Source: an uncultured Vicinamibacterales bacterium (GTDB lineage: Bacteria > Acidobacteriota > Vicinamibacteria > Vicinamibacterales > UBA8438). From it: a stretch of 64,000 nt of DNA. The stretch lies in contig OY282382.1 in the NCBI GenBank assembly GCA_958295905.1, forward strand, positions 806,001 to 870,000, read 5' to 3'. This document shows positions 25,224 to 32,987 of this stretch, piece after piece. The notes below the pieces were generated by a model. That model ran no database searches. It saw only the letters and a list, made by a program, of their open reading frames with translations, and was not told the origin of the DNA. Position 1 is the stretch's first letter. Every line of letters starts with the position of its first letter. Both the position numbers and the translations under genes were made by a program.

Positions 25224-25790
25224 ATGATCACCACGTCCACCGTTCGCGTTCACCCCCCCGCGGCCGGCGGCCGCCAGCCGGCGCCGCGTCCCGCCGTGGT
25301 GTCGATTCGACTCGCCGACAGATCGGATGCCGCCGCCATCGGCCGGCTGGTCGCCGCCAACGTCGGCCCGGGCCTGCTGTTGCCCCGCTCGCCGGCGGAC
25401 ATCCTGCGCCATGTGTCCCGATTCCTGGTCGCGACCCGCGAGGGCGCGGTGATCGGGTGCGGAGAGCTCGCGCCGCTCAGCAGGACGATGTCCGAGGTCC
25501 GGTCGCTGGTCGTGGCCGCCGGGGAGCGAAGCGCCGGGATCGGCACGCGGCTGCTCACCTCCCTCGTCGCCGGCGGGCGCCGGCGGGGCGCCTCCCGGGT
25601 GTGCGCGTTCACCCATATCCCCCGCGCCTTCGTCGCGCAGGGGTTCTCGATCGTGCCGCACACGTGGTTGCCCGAGAAGATCATGACCGACTGCCAGGGC
25701 TGCGAGTGGTTCAGACGCTGCGCGCAGTACGCGGTGGTTCTCGAGCTCGACGGCGCCCGCGGCCGCGGCCCGCGGCGTGGAAGCCCGTAG
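25224..25790 (+). CDS. argA: GNAT-type N-acetylglutamate synthase
   Basis: 188 residues; only the acetyltransferase domain, without the amino-acid-kinase-like domain of classical ArgA. The acetyl-CoA loop lies in VVAAGERSAGIGTRLLTSLV, and the C-terminal CQGCEWFRRCAQYAVVLEL matches short-form N-acetylglutamate synthases with their paired cysteines. It supplies the first N-acetylglutamate; ArgJ downstream then recycles the acetyl group, so this enzyme would be anaplerotic. Lack of the kinase domain means feedback by arginine must work differently. Function inferred from family and operon. Confidence 0.85.
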   Translation: MITTSTVRVHPPAAGGRQPAPRPAVVSIRLADRSDAAAIGRLVAANVGPGLLLPRSPADILRHVSRFLVATREGAVIGCGELAPLSRTMSEVRSLVVAAGERSAGIGTRLLTSLVAGGRRRGASRVCAFTHIPRAFVAQGFSIVPHTWLPEKIMTDCQGCEWFRRCAQYAVVLELDGARGRGPRRGSP

Positions 25791-25831
25791 CGGGACTCCG
25801 CGTCGCCTTCGACGCGATTCGCCGAAACCGT

Positions 25832-25893
25832 CATGATTGGGGACGCCGATCACCCCGACGCCACGAAAACATCGGGACCTGTTTCACAGGAAC
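25832..25893 (+). repeat. dispersed repeat block upstream of argJ
   Basis: GTCATGATTGGGGACGCCGA, then TCACCCCGACGCCACGAAAA. The same block is at 62623-62690 (direct) and inside 8505-8570 (inverted). It contains a small stem, TCGGGG / CCCCGA in the other copies. It lies immediately before argJ and could be part of its leader. Confidence 0.75.
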
Positions 25894-25913
25894 ACAAAAG
25901 GCAGACGACACTC

Positions 25914-27116
25914 ATGCTGGAACGCATTCCCAAGGGCGTCACCGCACCGGCCGGTTTCCAGGCCGCGGGGGTCGCCTGCGGCATCAAATCCTCGGGGCTC
26001 GACCTGGCGCTGGTGGTGTCCACGCCGCCGGCCCGCTCGGCCGGCATCTTCACCACCAATCTCGCGGCAGCCGCCCCGGTCACGGTGACGCGCGAGCATC
26101 TGCGGCGGTCGGACGCCACCACTGCGGCGGTCGTCGTCAACAGCGGGTGCGCCAACGCCTGCACCGGCGAGCGGGGGATGGCCGACGCCCGCGACATGGC
26201 CGTCGCCACCGCGGACGCCGTCGGGTGCCCGATCGAACAGGTGCTGGTGTCATCGACCGGGGTCATCGGGGCGTACCTCGACCGCGGCAAGGTGCGGCAG
26301 GGCATCAGGCTCGCCACCGAGGCGCTGAGCCCCGGCGGGCACGCGGAGGCGGCCGAGGCCATCATGACCACCGATCCGTGGCCCAAGGACGCGGCGGTGC
26401 GGGCGGTGGCGCCGGCGGGCCGGTTCCACGTGGGCGGCATCGCCAAGGGCGCCGGCATGATCGAACCGAACATGGCCACGATGCTCGCGTTCCTGACCAC
26501 CGACGCCGCCGTCGAGCCGCTCCTGCTGCAACGCGCGTTGCGGGAGGCGGCGGAGACGACCTTCAATGCCATCACCGTCGACGGCGAGCCTTCGACGAAC
26601 GACATGGTCCTGGCGCTGGCCAACGGGTGCTCCGGGGTCGGCATCGACGATGTTTCCTACCCTGCCTTCGTCGAAGCCCTCCATGCCGTCTGCCACGAGC
26701 TGGCGCTCGCCATCGTGAAGGGCGGCGAGGGTGCCACCAGGCTCATCTCCGTCGGCGTGACCGGCGCGCACTCCGTAGCCGAGGCCGGAAAGGCGGCCCG
26801 GGCCATCGCGAACTCGCCGCTCGTCAAGACCGCGGTCCACGGCGGCGACCCGAACTGGGGCCGAATCGTGGCGGTGGCGGGCCGGGCCGGGGTCCGGTTC
26901 GACCTCGGCCGCGCCCGGGTGGCCATCGGCGGGGTGGAGCTCTTTCGCGGCGAGGAAATCTTCAGCGACCGTGAACCGGCGGCGGCGGCGCATCTGCGGA
27001 CGTCGGAGGTGGCGATCACGGCCGACCTCGGCACCGGCGGCGCGGGCGCCGCCACCGTCTGGACCTGCGATTTCAGCGCCGAGTACATCCGCATCAATGC
27101 AGACTACCGGACGTGA
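25914..27116 (+). CDS. argJ: ornithine acetyltransferase (bifunctional type possible)
   Basis: 400 residues. Transfers acetyl from N-acetylornithine to glutamate, closing the acetyl cycle. It is a self-cleaving Ntn-type enzyme; the site is between Ala188 and Thr189 in GAGMIEPNMATMLAFLTTD, Thr becoming the nucleophile. Also VVVNSGCANACTGERG and DPNWGRIVAVAGRAG. Whether it also uses acetyl-CoA cannot be decided from sequence; the separate NAGS gene suggests it need not. ATG 25914 chosen: the upstream in-frame start at 25833 lies in repeat DNA. Confidence 0.95.
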   Translation: MLERIPKGVTAPAGFQAAGVACGIKSSGLDLALVVSTPPARSAGIFTTNLAAAAPVTVTREHLRRSDATTAAVVVNSGCANACTGERGMADARDMAVATADAVGCPIEQVLVSSTGVIGAYLDRGKVRQGIRLATEALSPGGHAEAAEAIMTTDPWPKDAAVRAVAPAGRFHVGGIAKGAGMIEPNMATMLAFLTTDAAVEPLLLQRALREAAETTFNAITVDGEPSTNDMVLALANGCSGVGIDDVSYPAFVEALHAVCHELALAIVKGGEGATRLISVGVTGAHSVAEAGKAARAIANSPLVKTAVHGGDPNWGRIVAVAGRAGVRFDLGRARVAIGGVELFRGEEIFSDREPAAAAHLRTSEVAITADLGTGGAGAATVWTCDFSAEYIRINADYRT

Positions 27117-27138
27117 GCGTGCCGACGCCGTATCCCGC

Positions 27139-27236
27139 CCCGGGAGTCTGCGCCGCAGGGTACCCCCCCGGAGGCGCAGACTCCCGGGAGGGTCGGTTGG
27201 GCGGTAATCGGAACCGCCGGCGACGATTCCCGGGCT
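27139..27236 (-). repeat. 83-bp family copy with a perfect 16-bp stem
   Basis: CCCGGGAGTCTGCGCC (27139-27154) pairs exactly with 27173-27188, loop 18 nt; then GAGGGTCGGTTGGGCGG and GACGATTCCCGGGCTGG, the family tail in inverted orientation. It lies 22 bp after argJ and could stop or pause transcription before argF, although no T-run follows. Confidence 0.75.
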
Positions 27237-27274
27237 GGCCGGATGGGCTGCGGAACGGTTTGGGCACGATTAGA

Positions 27275-27321
27275 CCCCTGTATATAGTAGTCGTAGACCT
27301 TCAACTCCACTATATGCGGGG
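27275..27321. promoter_or_regulatory. AT-rich inverted repeat upstream of argF
   Basis: CCCCTGTATATAGT (27275-27288) and ACTATATGCGGGG (27309-27321) form an imperfect inverted repeat about 57 bp before the argF start. The left arm contains TGTATA as in the argC palindrome. A candidate argF promoter/operator; role inferred. Confidence 0.4.
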
Positions 27322-27377
27322 GGCTGATTTTCCTGCGGCGCAGATTTCTGGCCGGACGGGCCGCGCACGCCGTCCCG

Positions 27378-28382
27378 ATGAGCACGATGAACACCACTGA
27401 CGCCATGCCGAACGGCAGCGCGGCGGCCGCCTGCACCCCGTTCGCGGCCGCCCGCACCTATCTGTCGGTGCTGGACCTGACCCCCGATGCGCTCGAGACT
27501 TGTCTGGCGCTGGCCGCGCGGTTGAAGCGCGAACGTCGGTTGGGCGCGGCCGCCCCGACCCGCCAGGCGCTGGCCGGACACTCGCTGGCCCTGCTGTTCG
27601 ACAAGCCGTCGCTGCGCACCCGTACCGGGTTCGAGATAGCGATGCAGGAGTTGGGGGGCATCGTCACCTGTCCGCCGTCGGCGGACGCGCTCGGCACCCG
27701 CGAAGCGCTGGCGGACGTCGCCCGCACCCTCGAGCGGTGGATTTCGGTGGCCGCCATACGCACGTTCGAGCAGTCCCGGCTGCGGCAGATCGCCCAGGCC
27801 ACGACCCGGCTGCGGGTCGTGAACGCGTTGACGAACGAAGAGCATCCCTGCCAGGCCCTCGCCGACTGTCTGACCCTCCGCGAGCGGTGCGGCGCGGTGC
27901 GCGGGGTGACCCTGGCGTACGTCGGGGACGGCAACAACGTCGCGACCTCCCTCACCCACGCCGCCGCGATGCTCGGAGTCCATCTCAGGCTCGCTTCTCC
28001 GGCGGGCTACGCCCTGCCCGAGGCGACGCTGGCGGCGGCCCGCCGGATGGCTCGGCACGGCGCGCGGATCGTCGAGTGCGAGGACCCCGTCGACGCGGTG
28101 CGGGGCGCGGACGCGGTCTACACCGACGTGTGGACGTCGATGGGGCAGGAGACGGAAGCGACCCGCCGGCGGGAGGCGTTCGGCGAGTACCGGGTGACCG
28201 GCGCCCTGATGGCGCAGGCGGGCCGCGACGCGTTCTTCATGCACTGCCTGCCGGCGCATCCCGGCGAAGAAGTGGATGCCGACGTCCTCGATGGACCGCG
28301 CTCGGCGGTCTTCGATCAGGCCGAAAATCGGCTGCACACCCAGAAGGCCCTGCTGCTGCTGATGCTGGGCGCCGCTCCCTGA
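27378..28382 (+). CDS. argF: ornithine carbamoyltransferase
   Basis: 334 residues. Makes citrulline from ornithine and carbamoyl phosphate. The carbamoyl-phosphate loop reads [12 protein letters not shown] (SxRTR), then [30 protein letters not shown] and [14 protein letters not shown], matching ornithine rather than N-acetylornithine transcarbamylases. The N-terminal 25 residues are longer than usual and low in information; ATG at 27387 is an alternative. Separated from argJ by repeats and a possible operator, so it may be transcribed separately. Confidence 0.93.
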   Translation: MSTMNTTDAMPNGSAAAACTPFAAARTYLSVLDLTPDALETCLALAARLKRERRLGAAAPTRQALAGHSLALLFDKPSLRTRTGFEIAMQELGGIVTCPPSADALGTREALADVARTLERWISVAAIRTFEQSRLRQIAQATTRLRVVNALTNEEHPCQALADCLTLRERCGAVRGVTLAYVGDGNNVATSLTHAAAMLGVHLRLASPAGYALPEATLAAARRMARHGARIVECEDPVDAVRGADAVYTDVWTSMGQETEATRRREAFGEYRVTGALMAQAGRDAFFMHCLPAHPGEEVDADVLDGPRSAVFDQAENRLHTQKALLLLMLGAAP

Positions 28383-28442
28383 CCGCCCGTGGCGAAACCT
28401 GACTGATATTGGCTCGCGGCGCCGCACTGCACGGCCACCCCG

Positions 28443-28940
28443 TCATGCCGGTTCGAGGCCGGCGGCGGCCTGCTCCACCTTCTCGGCCAGCGTCCGGCGG
28501 TACTCGTCCAGACGCGCGCGGATGTCCGAATCGCCGAGCGCGAGAATCTGCGCGGCGAGCACCGCCGCATTCGTCGCCCCCGCCTTCCCCACCGCCACCG
28601 TGGCCACCGGAACCCCGGGGGGCATCTGCACCGTCGACAGCAACGCATCGAACCCGCCCAGCGGCGATGAATCGATGGGCACGCCGATGACCGGCAACGC
28701 GGTATGCGCCGCGACGACCCCCGCGAGATGGGCCGCCGCCCCGGCCCCCACCACGAAGACGCGGACCCCGCGCCGCACGGCGTCCTCCATCACCCGGTGG
28801 ACCCGATCCGGCGACCGGTGAGCGGACGCGACGGTCATGGCGGAGGCGATGCCCAGATCGCGCAACGTGCGCACGGTATTCGCCATCACCCCCGCGTCCG
28901 ACGCGGACCCCATCAAGACCTGCACCTGTACGTCATTCAT
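28443..28940 (-). CDS. purE: N5-carboxyaminoimidazole ribonucleotide mutase
   Basis: 165 residues. De novo purine step converting N5-CAIR to CAIR. Motifs: [23 protein letters not shown] (catalytic histidine), [50 protein letters not shown], all class I PurE features, so a PurK partner is expected elsewhere. Convergent with argF, whose stop is 60 bp away. Upstream on the same strand is purD, separated by a repeat copy. Confidence 0.96.
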   Translation of the reverse strand: MNDVQVQVLMGSASDAGVMANTVRTLRDLGIASAMTVASAHRSPDRVHRVMEDAVRRGVRVFVVGAGAAAHLAGVVAAHTALPVIGVPIDSSPLGGFDALLSTVQMPPGVPVATVAVGKAGATNAAVLAAQILALGDSDIRARLDEYRRTLAEKVEQAAAGLEPA

Positions 28941-28954
28941 TTCGATTTGCGTCT

Positions 28955-29050
28955 CCCCGGCGCGGCAATCGTCGCCTGCCGCTCCGACTGCCGCCCAACC
29001 AACCCTCCAGGAGCCGGCGCCGCCTGCGGGAGCTCACGGCTCGGAGTCCC
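28955..29050 (+). repeat. single copy of the 83-bp hairpin repeat family
   Basis: CGGCAATCGTCGCCTGCCGC, then GCCCAACCAACCCTCCAGGA and a hairpin arm GCCGGCGCC. Fills the purD-purE gap. Confidence 0.7.
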
Positions 29051-29057
29051 GGCCGAT

Positions 29058-30335
29058 TCACCCCGCCAATGCCTTTCGGCCGATGTCCGAGCGAACCTGC
29101 TTGCCTGCGAAGGTGATGCAGGCCTCCGCCGCATAGGCCCGCGCAATGGCCTCCCGGAAGTCACGTCCCCGGCCCACCACCGTCAGCACCCGGCCGCCCG
29201 CCGTCACCACCGCCCCGTCCCGCCGCGCCGTCCCGGCGTGAAACACCAGCACGCCCTCGAGAGCCGACGCCGCTTCGATTCCCGCAACCGGCAAGCCCGT
29301 CTCATAGCGGCCGGGGTACCCGCCGGAAGCCAGCACCACCCCCACGTGCGGATCGTCCACGGTGTCGCAGGCGGAGCCGTTCAGGCCTCCGCGGGCCGCC
29401 GCTTCCAGCACCGGCGCCAGCTCGCCGGTGATCATCGGCAGCACGACCTGGGCCTCCGGGTCTCCCAGCCGGACGTTGAACTCGATGACCTGCGGGCCCT
29501 CGGCCGTCAGCATCAACCCGACGTAGAGGAATCCGCGAAAGGGGTGTCCGGCCTGCCGCATCCCCTCGAGCACCGGCTCCACGATCCCGCGCCGGATGCG
29601 GTGGTCCAGCGCCGGGGTCATCAGCGGACTCGGAGCGAACGCCCCCATGCCGCCGGTATTCGGTCCCTCGTCACCGTCGCGGACCCGCTTGTGGTCCTGC
29701 GCCACCGGCAGGCCGATCGCCCGGCGCCCATCGCAGACGGCGAAGAACGACGCCTCCGCACCCGTCAGATGCTCTTCGATGACGACGCACCGCCCGGCGT
29801 CGCCGAATCGCCGGTCAAGCATCGCCTCGCGCACCGCCTGCTCCGCGGCGGACCGATCGGGCGCCACGGTGACCCCCTTCCCGGCCGCCAGCCCATCCGC
29901 CTTGATGACCACCGGAAACCCGAACTCGCCGCCGGCAACCGTGGCCAGCGCCTCGTCGGCGCGGCGGCAGACCCGGAAACGGGCGGTGGGCACCGCGTGC
30001 CGGGCCATGAACGCCTTGGCGAAGGCCTTGCTCGATTCGAGCCTGGCGGCAAACCGGCTGGGTCCGAACAGGCGCCGGCCGCGGGCCTCGAACAGGTCCC
30101 CGACCCCGCGCGCCAGCGGCAGCTCCGGCCCGACGACGGTCAGGTCGACCGCCTCGGACTCGGCGAACGCCAGCAAGGCCGCCGGATCCGATACATCGAG
30201 CGAACGCGCGGCCGCGGGCGGCCCGGTCCCGGCGTTGCCGGGTGCGCAGATCACCTCCCGAACCGCGGACTCCCGCCCCAGCTTCCAGGTCAGCGCGTGC
30301 TCGCGCGCGCCGCTGCCGACGACCAGTACCTTCAT
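29058..30335 (-). CDS. purD: phosphoribosylamine-glycine ligase
   Basis: 425 residues, ATP-grasp enzyme joining glycine to phosphoribosylamine. Starts MKVLVVGSGAREHALTWKL, the invariant PurD opening. FPVVIKADGLAAGKGV and VVIEEHLTGAEASFFAVCDG are the ATP-grasp strands; VIEFNVRLGDPEAQVVLP binds metal and ATP. The open frame extends upstream to 30626 but that part is mobile-element DNA, so ATG 30335 is right. Same strand as purE, 117 bp apart. Confidence 0.96.
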   Translation of the reverse strand: MKVLVVGSGAREHALTWKLGRESAVREVICAPGNAGTGPPAAARSLDVSDPAALLAFAESEAVDLTVVGPELPLARGVGDLFEARGRRLFGPSRFAARLESSKAFAKAFMARHAVPTARFRVCRRADEALATVAGGEFGFPVVIKADGLAAGKGVTVAPDRSAAEQAVREAMLDRRFGDAGRCVVIEEHLTGAEASFFAVCDGRRAIGLPVAQDHKRVRDGDEGPNTGGMGAFAPSPLMTPALDHRIRRGIVEPVLEGMRQAGHPFRGFLYVGLMLTAEGPQVIEFNVRLGDPEAQVVLPMITGELAPVLEAAARGGLNGSACDTVDDPHVGVVLASGGYPGRYETGLPVAGIEAASALEGVLVFHAGTARRDGAVVTAGGRVLTVVGRGRDFREAIARAYAAEACITFAGKQVRSDIGRKALAG

Positions 30336-30382
30336 CGATTCCGCGCCCTCCAAAGAACAGTGCCGCCGCCCCGCCCGGGTGC

Positions 30383-30464
30383 CGTCAAGTAAAGCGAGGC
30401 GCCCGCCGCCGGCGTATCCGGCGTGGCCGTCCCCCGACGTCCCATGGCGCCAAAGCCGCAAGAT
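30383..30464 (+). repeat. dispersed intergenic repeat, copy 2 of 2
   Basis: GTCAAGTAAAGCGAGGC at the left and GCCAAAGCCGCAAGAT at the right, matching the ends of 13831-13899. Next to the MITE-like element at 30493. Confidence 0.55.
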
Positions 30465-30492
30465 CTGACGTGCACCCCCGCGTCGCCAGGAG

Positions 30493-30648
30493 CATCCCAC
30501 GCTGACTGCGCGTGACGCCCCCGATTCGAGGGGTCGCCACCGTCTTGCCGACCGGCCGGCGCCGTGCGGGACCCACGATTCCGCACGTCCGGAGCCCCGG
30601 ACCCCGCCACGATTCCGCCTGCGCACGGCGGTGGCGGAGCGTGGGATG
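30493..30648 (-). mobile_element. MITE-like element, copy A (156 bp)
   Basis: Bounded by CATCCCACGCT (30493-30503) and AGCGTGGGATG (30638-30648), a perfect 11-bp terminal inverted repeat. The interior matches copies at 43866-44024 (opposite orientation) and 56716-56947 (same orientation), including CGTCTTGCCGACCGGCCGGC and CCGCCACGATTCCGCCTGCG. No transposase encoded. Confidence 0.8.
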
Positions 30649-30672
30649 GTTCCTGCGCGCCGCCCGGCTGTT

Positions 30673-30702
30673 TTGACATGCCGCAGGCCCTCTGCCTATA
30701 AT
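30673..30702 (+). promoter_or_regulatory. consensus sigma-70 promoter for rpsU
   Basis: TTGACA (30673-30678), 18-bp spacer, TATAAT (30697-30702). Both hexamers match the consensus exactly. Transcription would start near 30709, giving a leader of about 280 nt before rpsU. Confidence 0.8.
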
Positions 30703-30708
30703 GCATGT

Positions 30709-30987
30709 TTGCCCCGTGTCGGCTTCAGGAGCGCACGTGCGGTTGCATGGGGCGACGCTCCCCGCACGAACTCCATGCTACACGTTCCGCGACCGCCGGA
30801 TGCCGGTTCGACGAGATCGGACGGGGCGAAAGGCGTCGCGGGGCGGCAATTTGCGGCCGCATGACCGGAAGGCCGCGCGGGTCGAGATTGCGATGGCAGA
30901 GCCCGAGCCGGGCCCCGGGCGGTCCGGCGGACGGTCGGGGCCATCCGAATCGTGACGCGCGCCGCCCAAGGGAGGTGACAGACAGTT
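30709..30987 (+). promoter_or_regulatory. long, possibly structured rpsU leader
   Basis: About 280 nt between the predicted transcript start and the rpsU start codon, with GC-rich complementary segments (for example GTGCGG near 30737 and CCGCAC near 30765). No long open frame is convincing. It ends in AAGGGAGGTGA (30968-30978), a near-perfect ribosome-binding site. Autoregulation of ribosomal-protein leaders is common in bacteria; here it is only inferred. Confidence 0.4.
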
Positions 30988-31185
30988 TTGGCTGAAGTCA
31001 AGGTGCAAGACAGCGAGTCGATCGAAAGCGCGCTGCGGCGTTTCAAGCGCAAGGTGCAGCAGGAAGATATCATCAAGGACATCAAGAAGCACTCGTTCTA
31101 CTTGAAGCCGGGCGACAAACGCCGGGCCAAGCAGGCGTTGGCACGCAAACGCACGCGAAAAAAGCAGCGTCGGGAGACCGAGTAG
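30988..31185 (+). CDS. rpsU: 30S ribosomal protein S21
   Basis: 65 residues: VKVQDSESIESALRRFKRKV, then KDIKKHSFYLKPGDKRRAK and a basic tail with RKRTRKKQRRE. S21 sits on the 30S platform near the anti-Shine-Dalgarno end of 16S rRNA and helps initiation. TTG start at 30988 is set by the strong AAGGGAGGTGA 9 nt upstream; the next ATG would delete the conserved N-terminus. Downstream is a long palindrome before the STAS gene. Confidence 0.95.
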   Translation: MAEVKVQDSESIESALRRFKRKVQQEDIIKDIKKHSFYLKPGDKRRAKQALARKRTRKKQRRETE

Positions 31186-31240
31186 GCGCGGGGGGAATGC
31201 CGACCACACCGCGCATTGACAGCCCCTCAGGTTCATAGTA

Positions 31241-31270
31241 CTTTTGCCGGGCTTGAAAGCCCGGCAAAAG
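31241..31270. other. perfect 14-bp palindrome with 2-nt centre
   Basis: CTTTTGCCGGGCTT-GA-AAGCCCGGCAAAAG. It lies 55 bp after rpsU and 65 bp before the STAS gene. Its T-run is on the upstream arm and its A-run on the downstream arm, the reverse of an intrinsic terminator on either strand. Candidate protein-binding operator, RNA processing hairpin or small element. Confidence 0.7.
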
Positions 31271-31334
31271 CCGAATCACCCCGGTTCCTACGTCTACGTC
31301 CGACGACGGCGTAGAACGCAGCGCAGAGAATCGT

Positions 31335-31676
31335 ATGGAAATCCAGGAAAGAACGCTTCAGGGCGTGGTGGTGCTCGATCTGACGGGGAAGCTGACCATC
31401 GGCGAAGGCGACGAGCTCCTCAAGGAGCGGATCAGCAACCTGGTACAGCAGGGCCATCGCAATCTGCTGCTCAACCTCGAGGGCGTTCCCTACGTCGACA
31501 GCGCAGGGCTCGGAGAAATCGTGCGCACTTACACGACGGTCAGCCGTCAGGGCGGCCAGCTCAAGCTCGTCAACCTCACCAAGCGCATTACCGATCTGCT
31601 GTCGATTACGAAGCTGCTGACGGTGTTCGAAACCTACGAGTCCGAAGACGAAGCCGTGAAGAGCTTCAGCGGCTGA
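31335..31676 (+). CDS. STAS-domain anti-anti-sigma factor
   Basis: 113 residues, a single STAS domain of the SpoIIAA/RsbV type. VVVLDLTGKLTIGEGDELL opens the fold and the phosphoacceptor serine is Ser56 in PYVDSAGLGEIVR. Unphosphorylated forms bind an anti-sigma kinase and free the sigma factor. No partner kinase or phosphatase gene is in the window, so the signalling circuit must be completed elsewhere. Start ATG 31335. Confidence 0.92.
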   Translation: MEIQERTLQGVVVLDLTGKLTIGEGDELLKERISNLVQQGHRNLLLNLEGVPYVDSAGLGEIVRTYTTVSRQGGQLKLVNLTKRITDLLSITKLLTVFETYESEDEAVKSFSG

Positions 31677-31734
31677 CGAACAGGAGTCGCCCCATCCTTC
31701 GCTCGATCCCGCGCGTTCCAGCCCTGGAGGGTCG

Positions 31735-31759
31735 GGCCCGGCGTTTCGGACGCCGGGCC
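31735..31759 (+). terminator. possible terminator hairpin after the STAS gene
   Basis: GGCCCGGCGT, TTCGG loop, ACGCCGGGCC: perfect 10-bp stem 58 bp after the stop. No T-run follows, so termination would be inefficient or factor-assisted. Confidence 0.4.
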
Positions 31760-31961
31760 GTCGGTCGGGTGACTGACCTGCTCCTTCGTCGTTTTCGTCG
31801 AGCCACGGACACCGTTCGCCCCCCAACATCCATCAGGCTGGGCGATGACCCCGCCACCCCGGGCTCACGCCGAATCCCGGGGTTCAGTCGGAACCCAGGG
31901 AGACGGCCCCGCACGTTCCGTCGGCAGGCGGCGGAATCGACGTAGCGTCCTGCGACACACC

Positions 31962-32987
31962 ATGGCCGAGTTCAACAGCCGGGCCGATTCCGTTGACGTG
32001 ATGCGGATCATGGAACGGATCCGCAAGGATATCCGCAAACAGCGCGGCCCGGATGACATCGAGCGGCAGCACCGGGAGCTGGCGGAGGCCACGCGCGCTC
32101 GATGCCTCGAACCCCGGCGGACCGGTTCGGATCGGTACGAGCGCAACCGGCGGCTCACCCTCCCGGGACGGTTCGATCGGGACCCGCAGGGGCGGAGCCT
32201 GGCGCCCGAGCCCTTCGAATTCAACGAGGACACGGTCTACGTCTCGTCCGGGGGAGCGATGGGGAAACTGATCCGTCTGATCCGGAGAATCTTGAACCCG
32301 ATCCTCAGGTTGTTCTTCAACCCCGACCCGATCATCTTCGCCATGATGAGACAAGCGGAAATCAACGATCGGCTCCTGGACCTGCTCAATCGGGTGAACG
32401 TCGAGTTCGAGCGTACCGGCAGGAAATTCGCGGCCCGCGAGGAGCTCGACGCCCTGAACTACGAGGTGGTCAACAATCTGGTGACGGAAATGACCCGGCT
32501 CGCCGTCGACATGAAGAACCACAAGATGCTGGTCGAATCGGTGGCGGGGCGGCTCGACTTCGACGAACGGCGGTCGCGGTCGCTCGAATCGGTCCAGCAG
32601 ACCCGATCGGCGCCGCAGACGGTTGACGCCGAGAGAACCGAGAGTGACGGAACCCCGGCCGGGTCGACCCGGACCCGCCGCCGCCGGCGCCGGTCGCGGC
32701 GGCGTCCGGGCGCGGGCGCCCCGAGCGCCGCGACCGAAGCCACCGGCGAGACGGCGGCAGCCGGAGACGCGGGGAAGGACGAGAACGCGGACGCGCAGGT
32801 GCGCGAACCGGCCGTCGGGGCCGCGCCCCCGGACCCCACGCCGACCGGGGCGGACGTTTCCGCAGCGCCGGCCGAATCGAAATCCCCCCCCGCCGCCGCT
32901 TCCGCGGAAGCCCGCGATGCTGCGCCGCCGTCCCCGCCCGCGGAGCCCCCCGCCGCCGCCCCGCCACCCGCCGCCGGGGACCGATGA
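31962..32987 (+). CDS. unknown protein with helical core and Pro/Ala-rich tail
   Basis: 341 residues from ATG 31962 (MAEFNSRADSVDVMRIMERI). The first 230 residues are charged and helical: DIRKQRGPDDIERQHREL, then IRRILNPILRLFFNPDPII and a helix-rich NDRLLDLLNRVNVEFERTGR. The last 110 residues are low complexity: basic RRRRRRSRRRPG, then Pro/Ala/Glu-rich to the end. No clear membrane span. It overlaps the downstream glycosyltransferase by 4 bp (ATGA), so a role in the same surface-glycan pathway is likely. Family not recognised. Confidence 0.7.
   Translation: MAEFNSRADSVDVMRIMERIRKDIRKQRGPDDIERQHRELAEATRARCLEPRRTGSDRYERNRRLTLPGRFDRDPQGRSLAPEPFEFNEDTVYVSSGGAMGKLIRLIRRILNPILRLFFNPDPIIFAMMRQAEINDRLLDLLNRVNVEFERTGRKFAAREELDALNYEVVNNLVTEMTRLAVDMKNHKMLVESVAGRLDFDERRSRSLESVQQTRSAPQTVDAERTESDGTPAGSTRTRRRRRRSRRRPGAGAPSAATEATGETAAAGDAGKDENADAQVREPAVGAAPPDPTPTGADVSAAPAESKSPPAAASAEARDAAPPSPPAEPPAAAPPPAAGDR

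Noticed and set aside
30336-30626. N-terminal extension of PurD
   Set aside because: The sequence belongs to a MITE copy and other repeat; PurD begins at MKVLVVGSGAREHAL.
31241-31270. Intrinsic terminator of rpsU
   Set aside because: No T-run follows the stem on either strand; the T-run precedes it.
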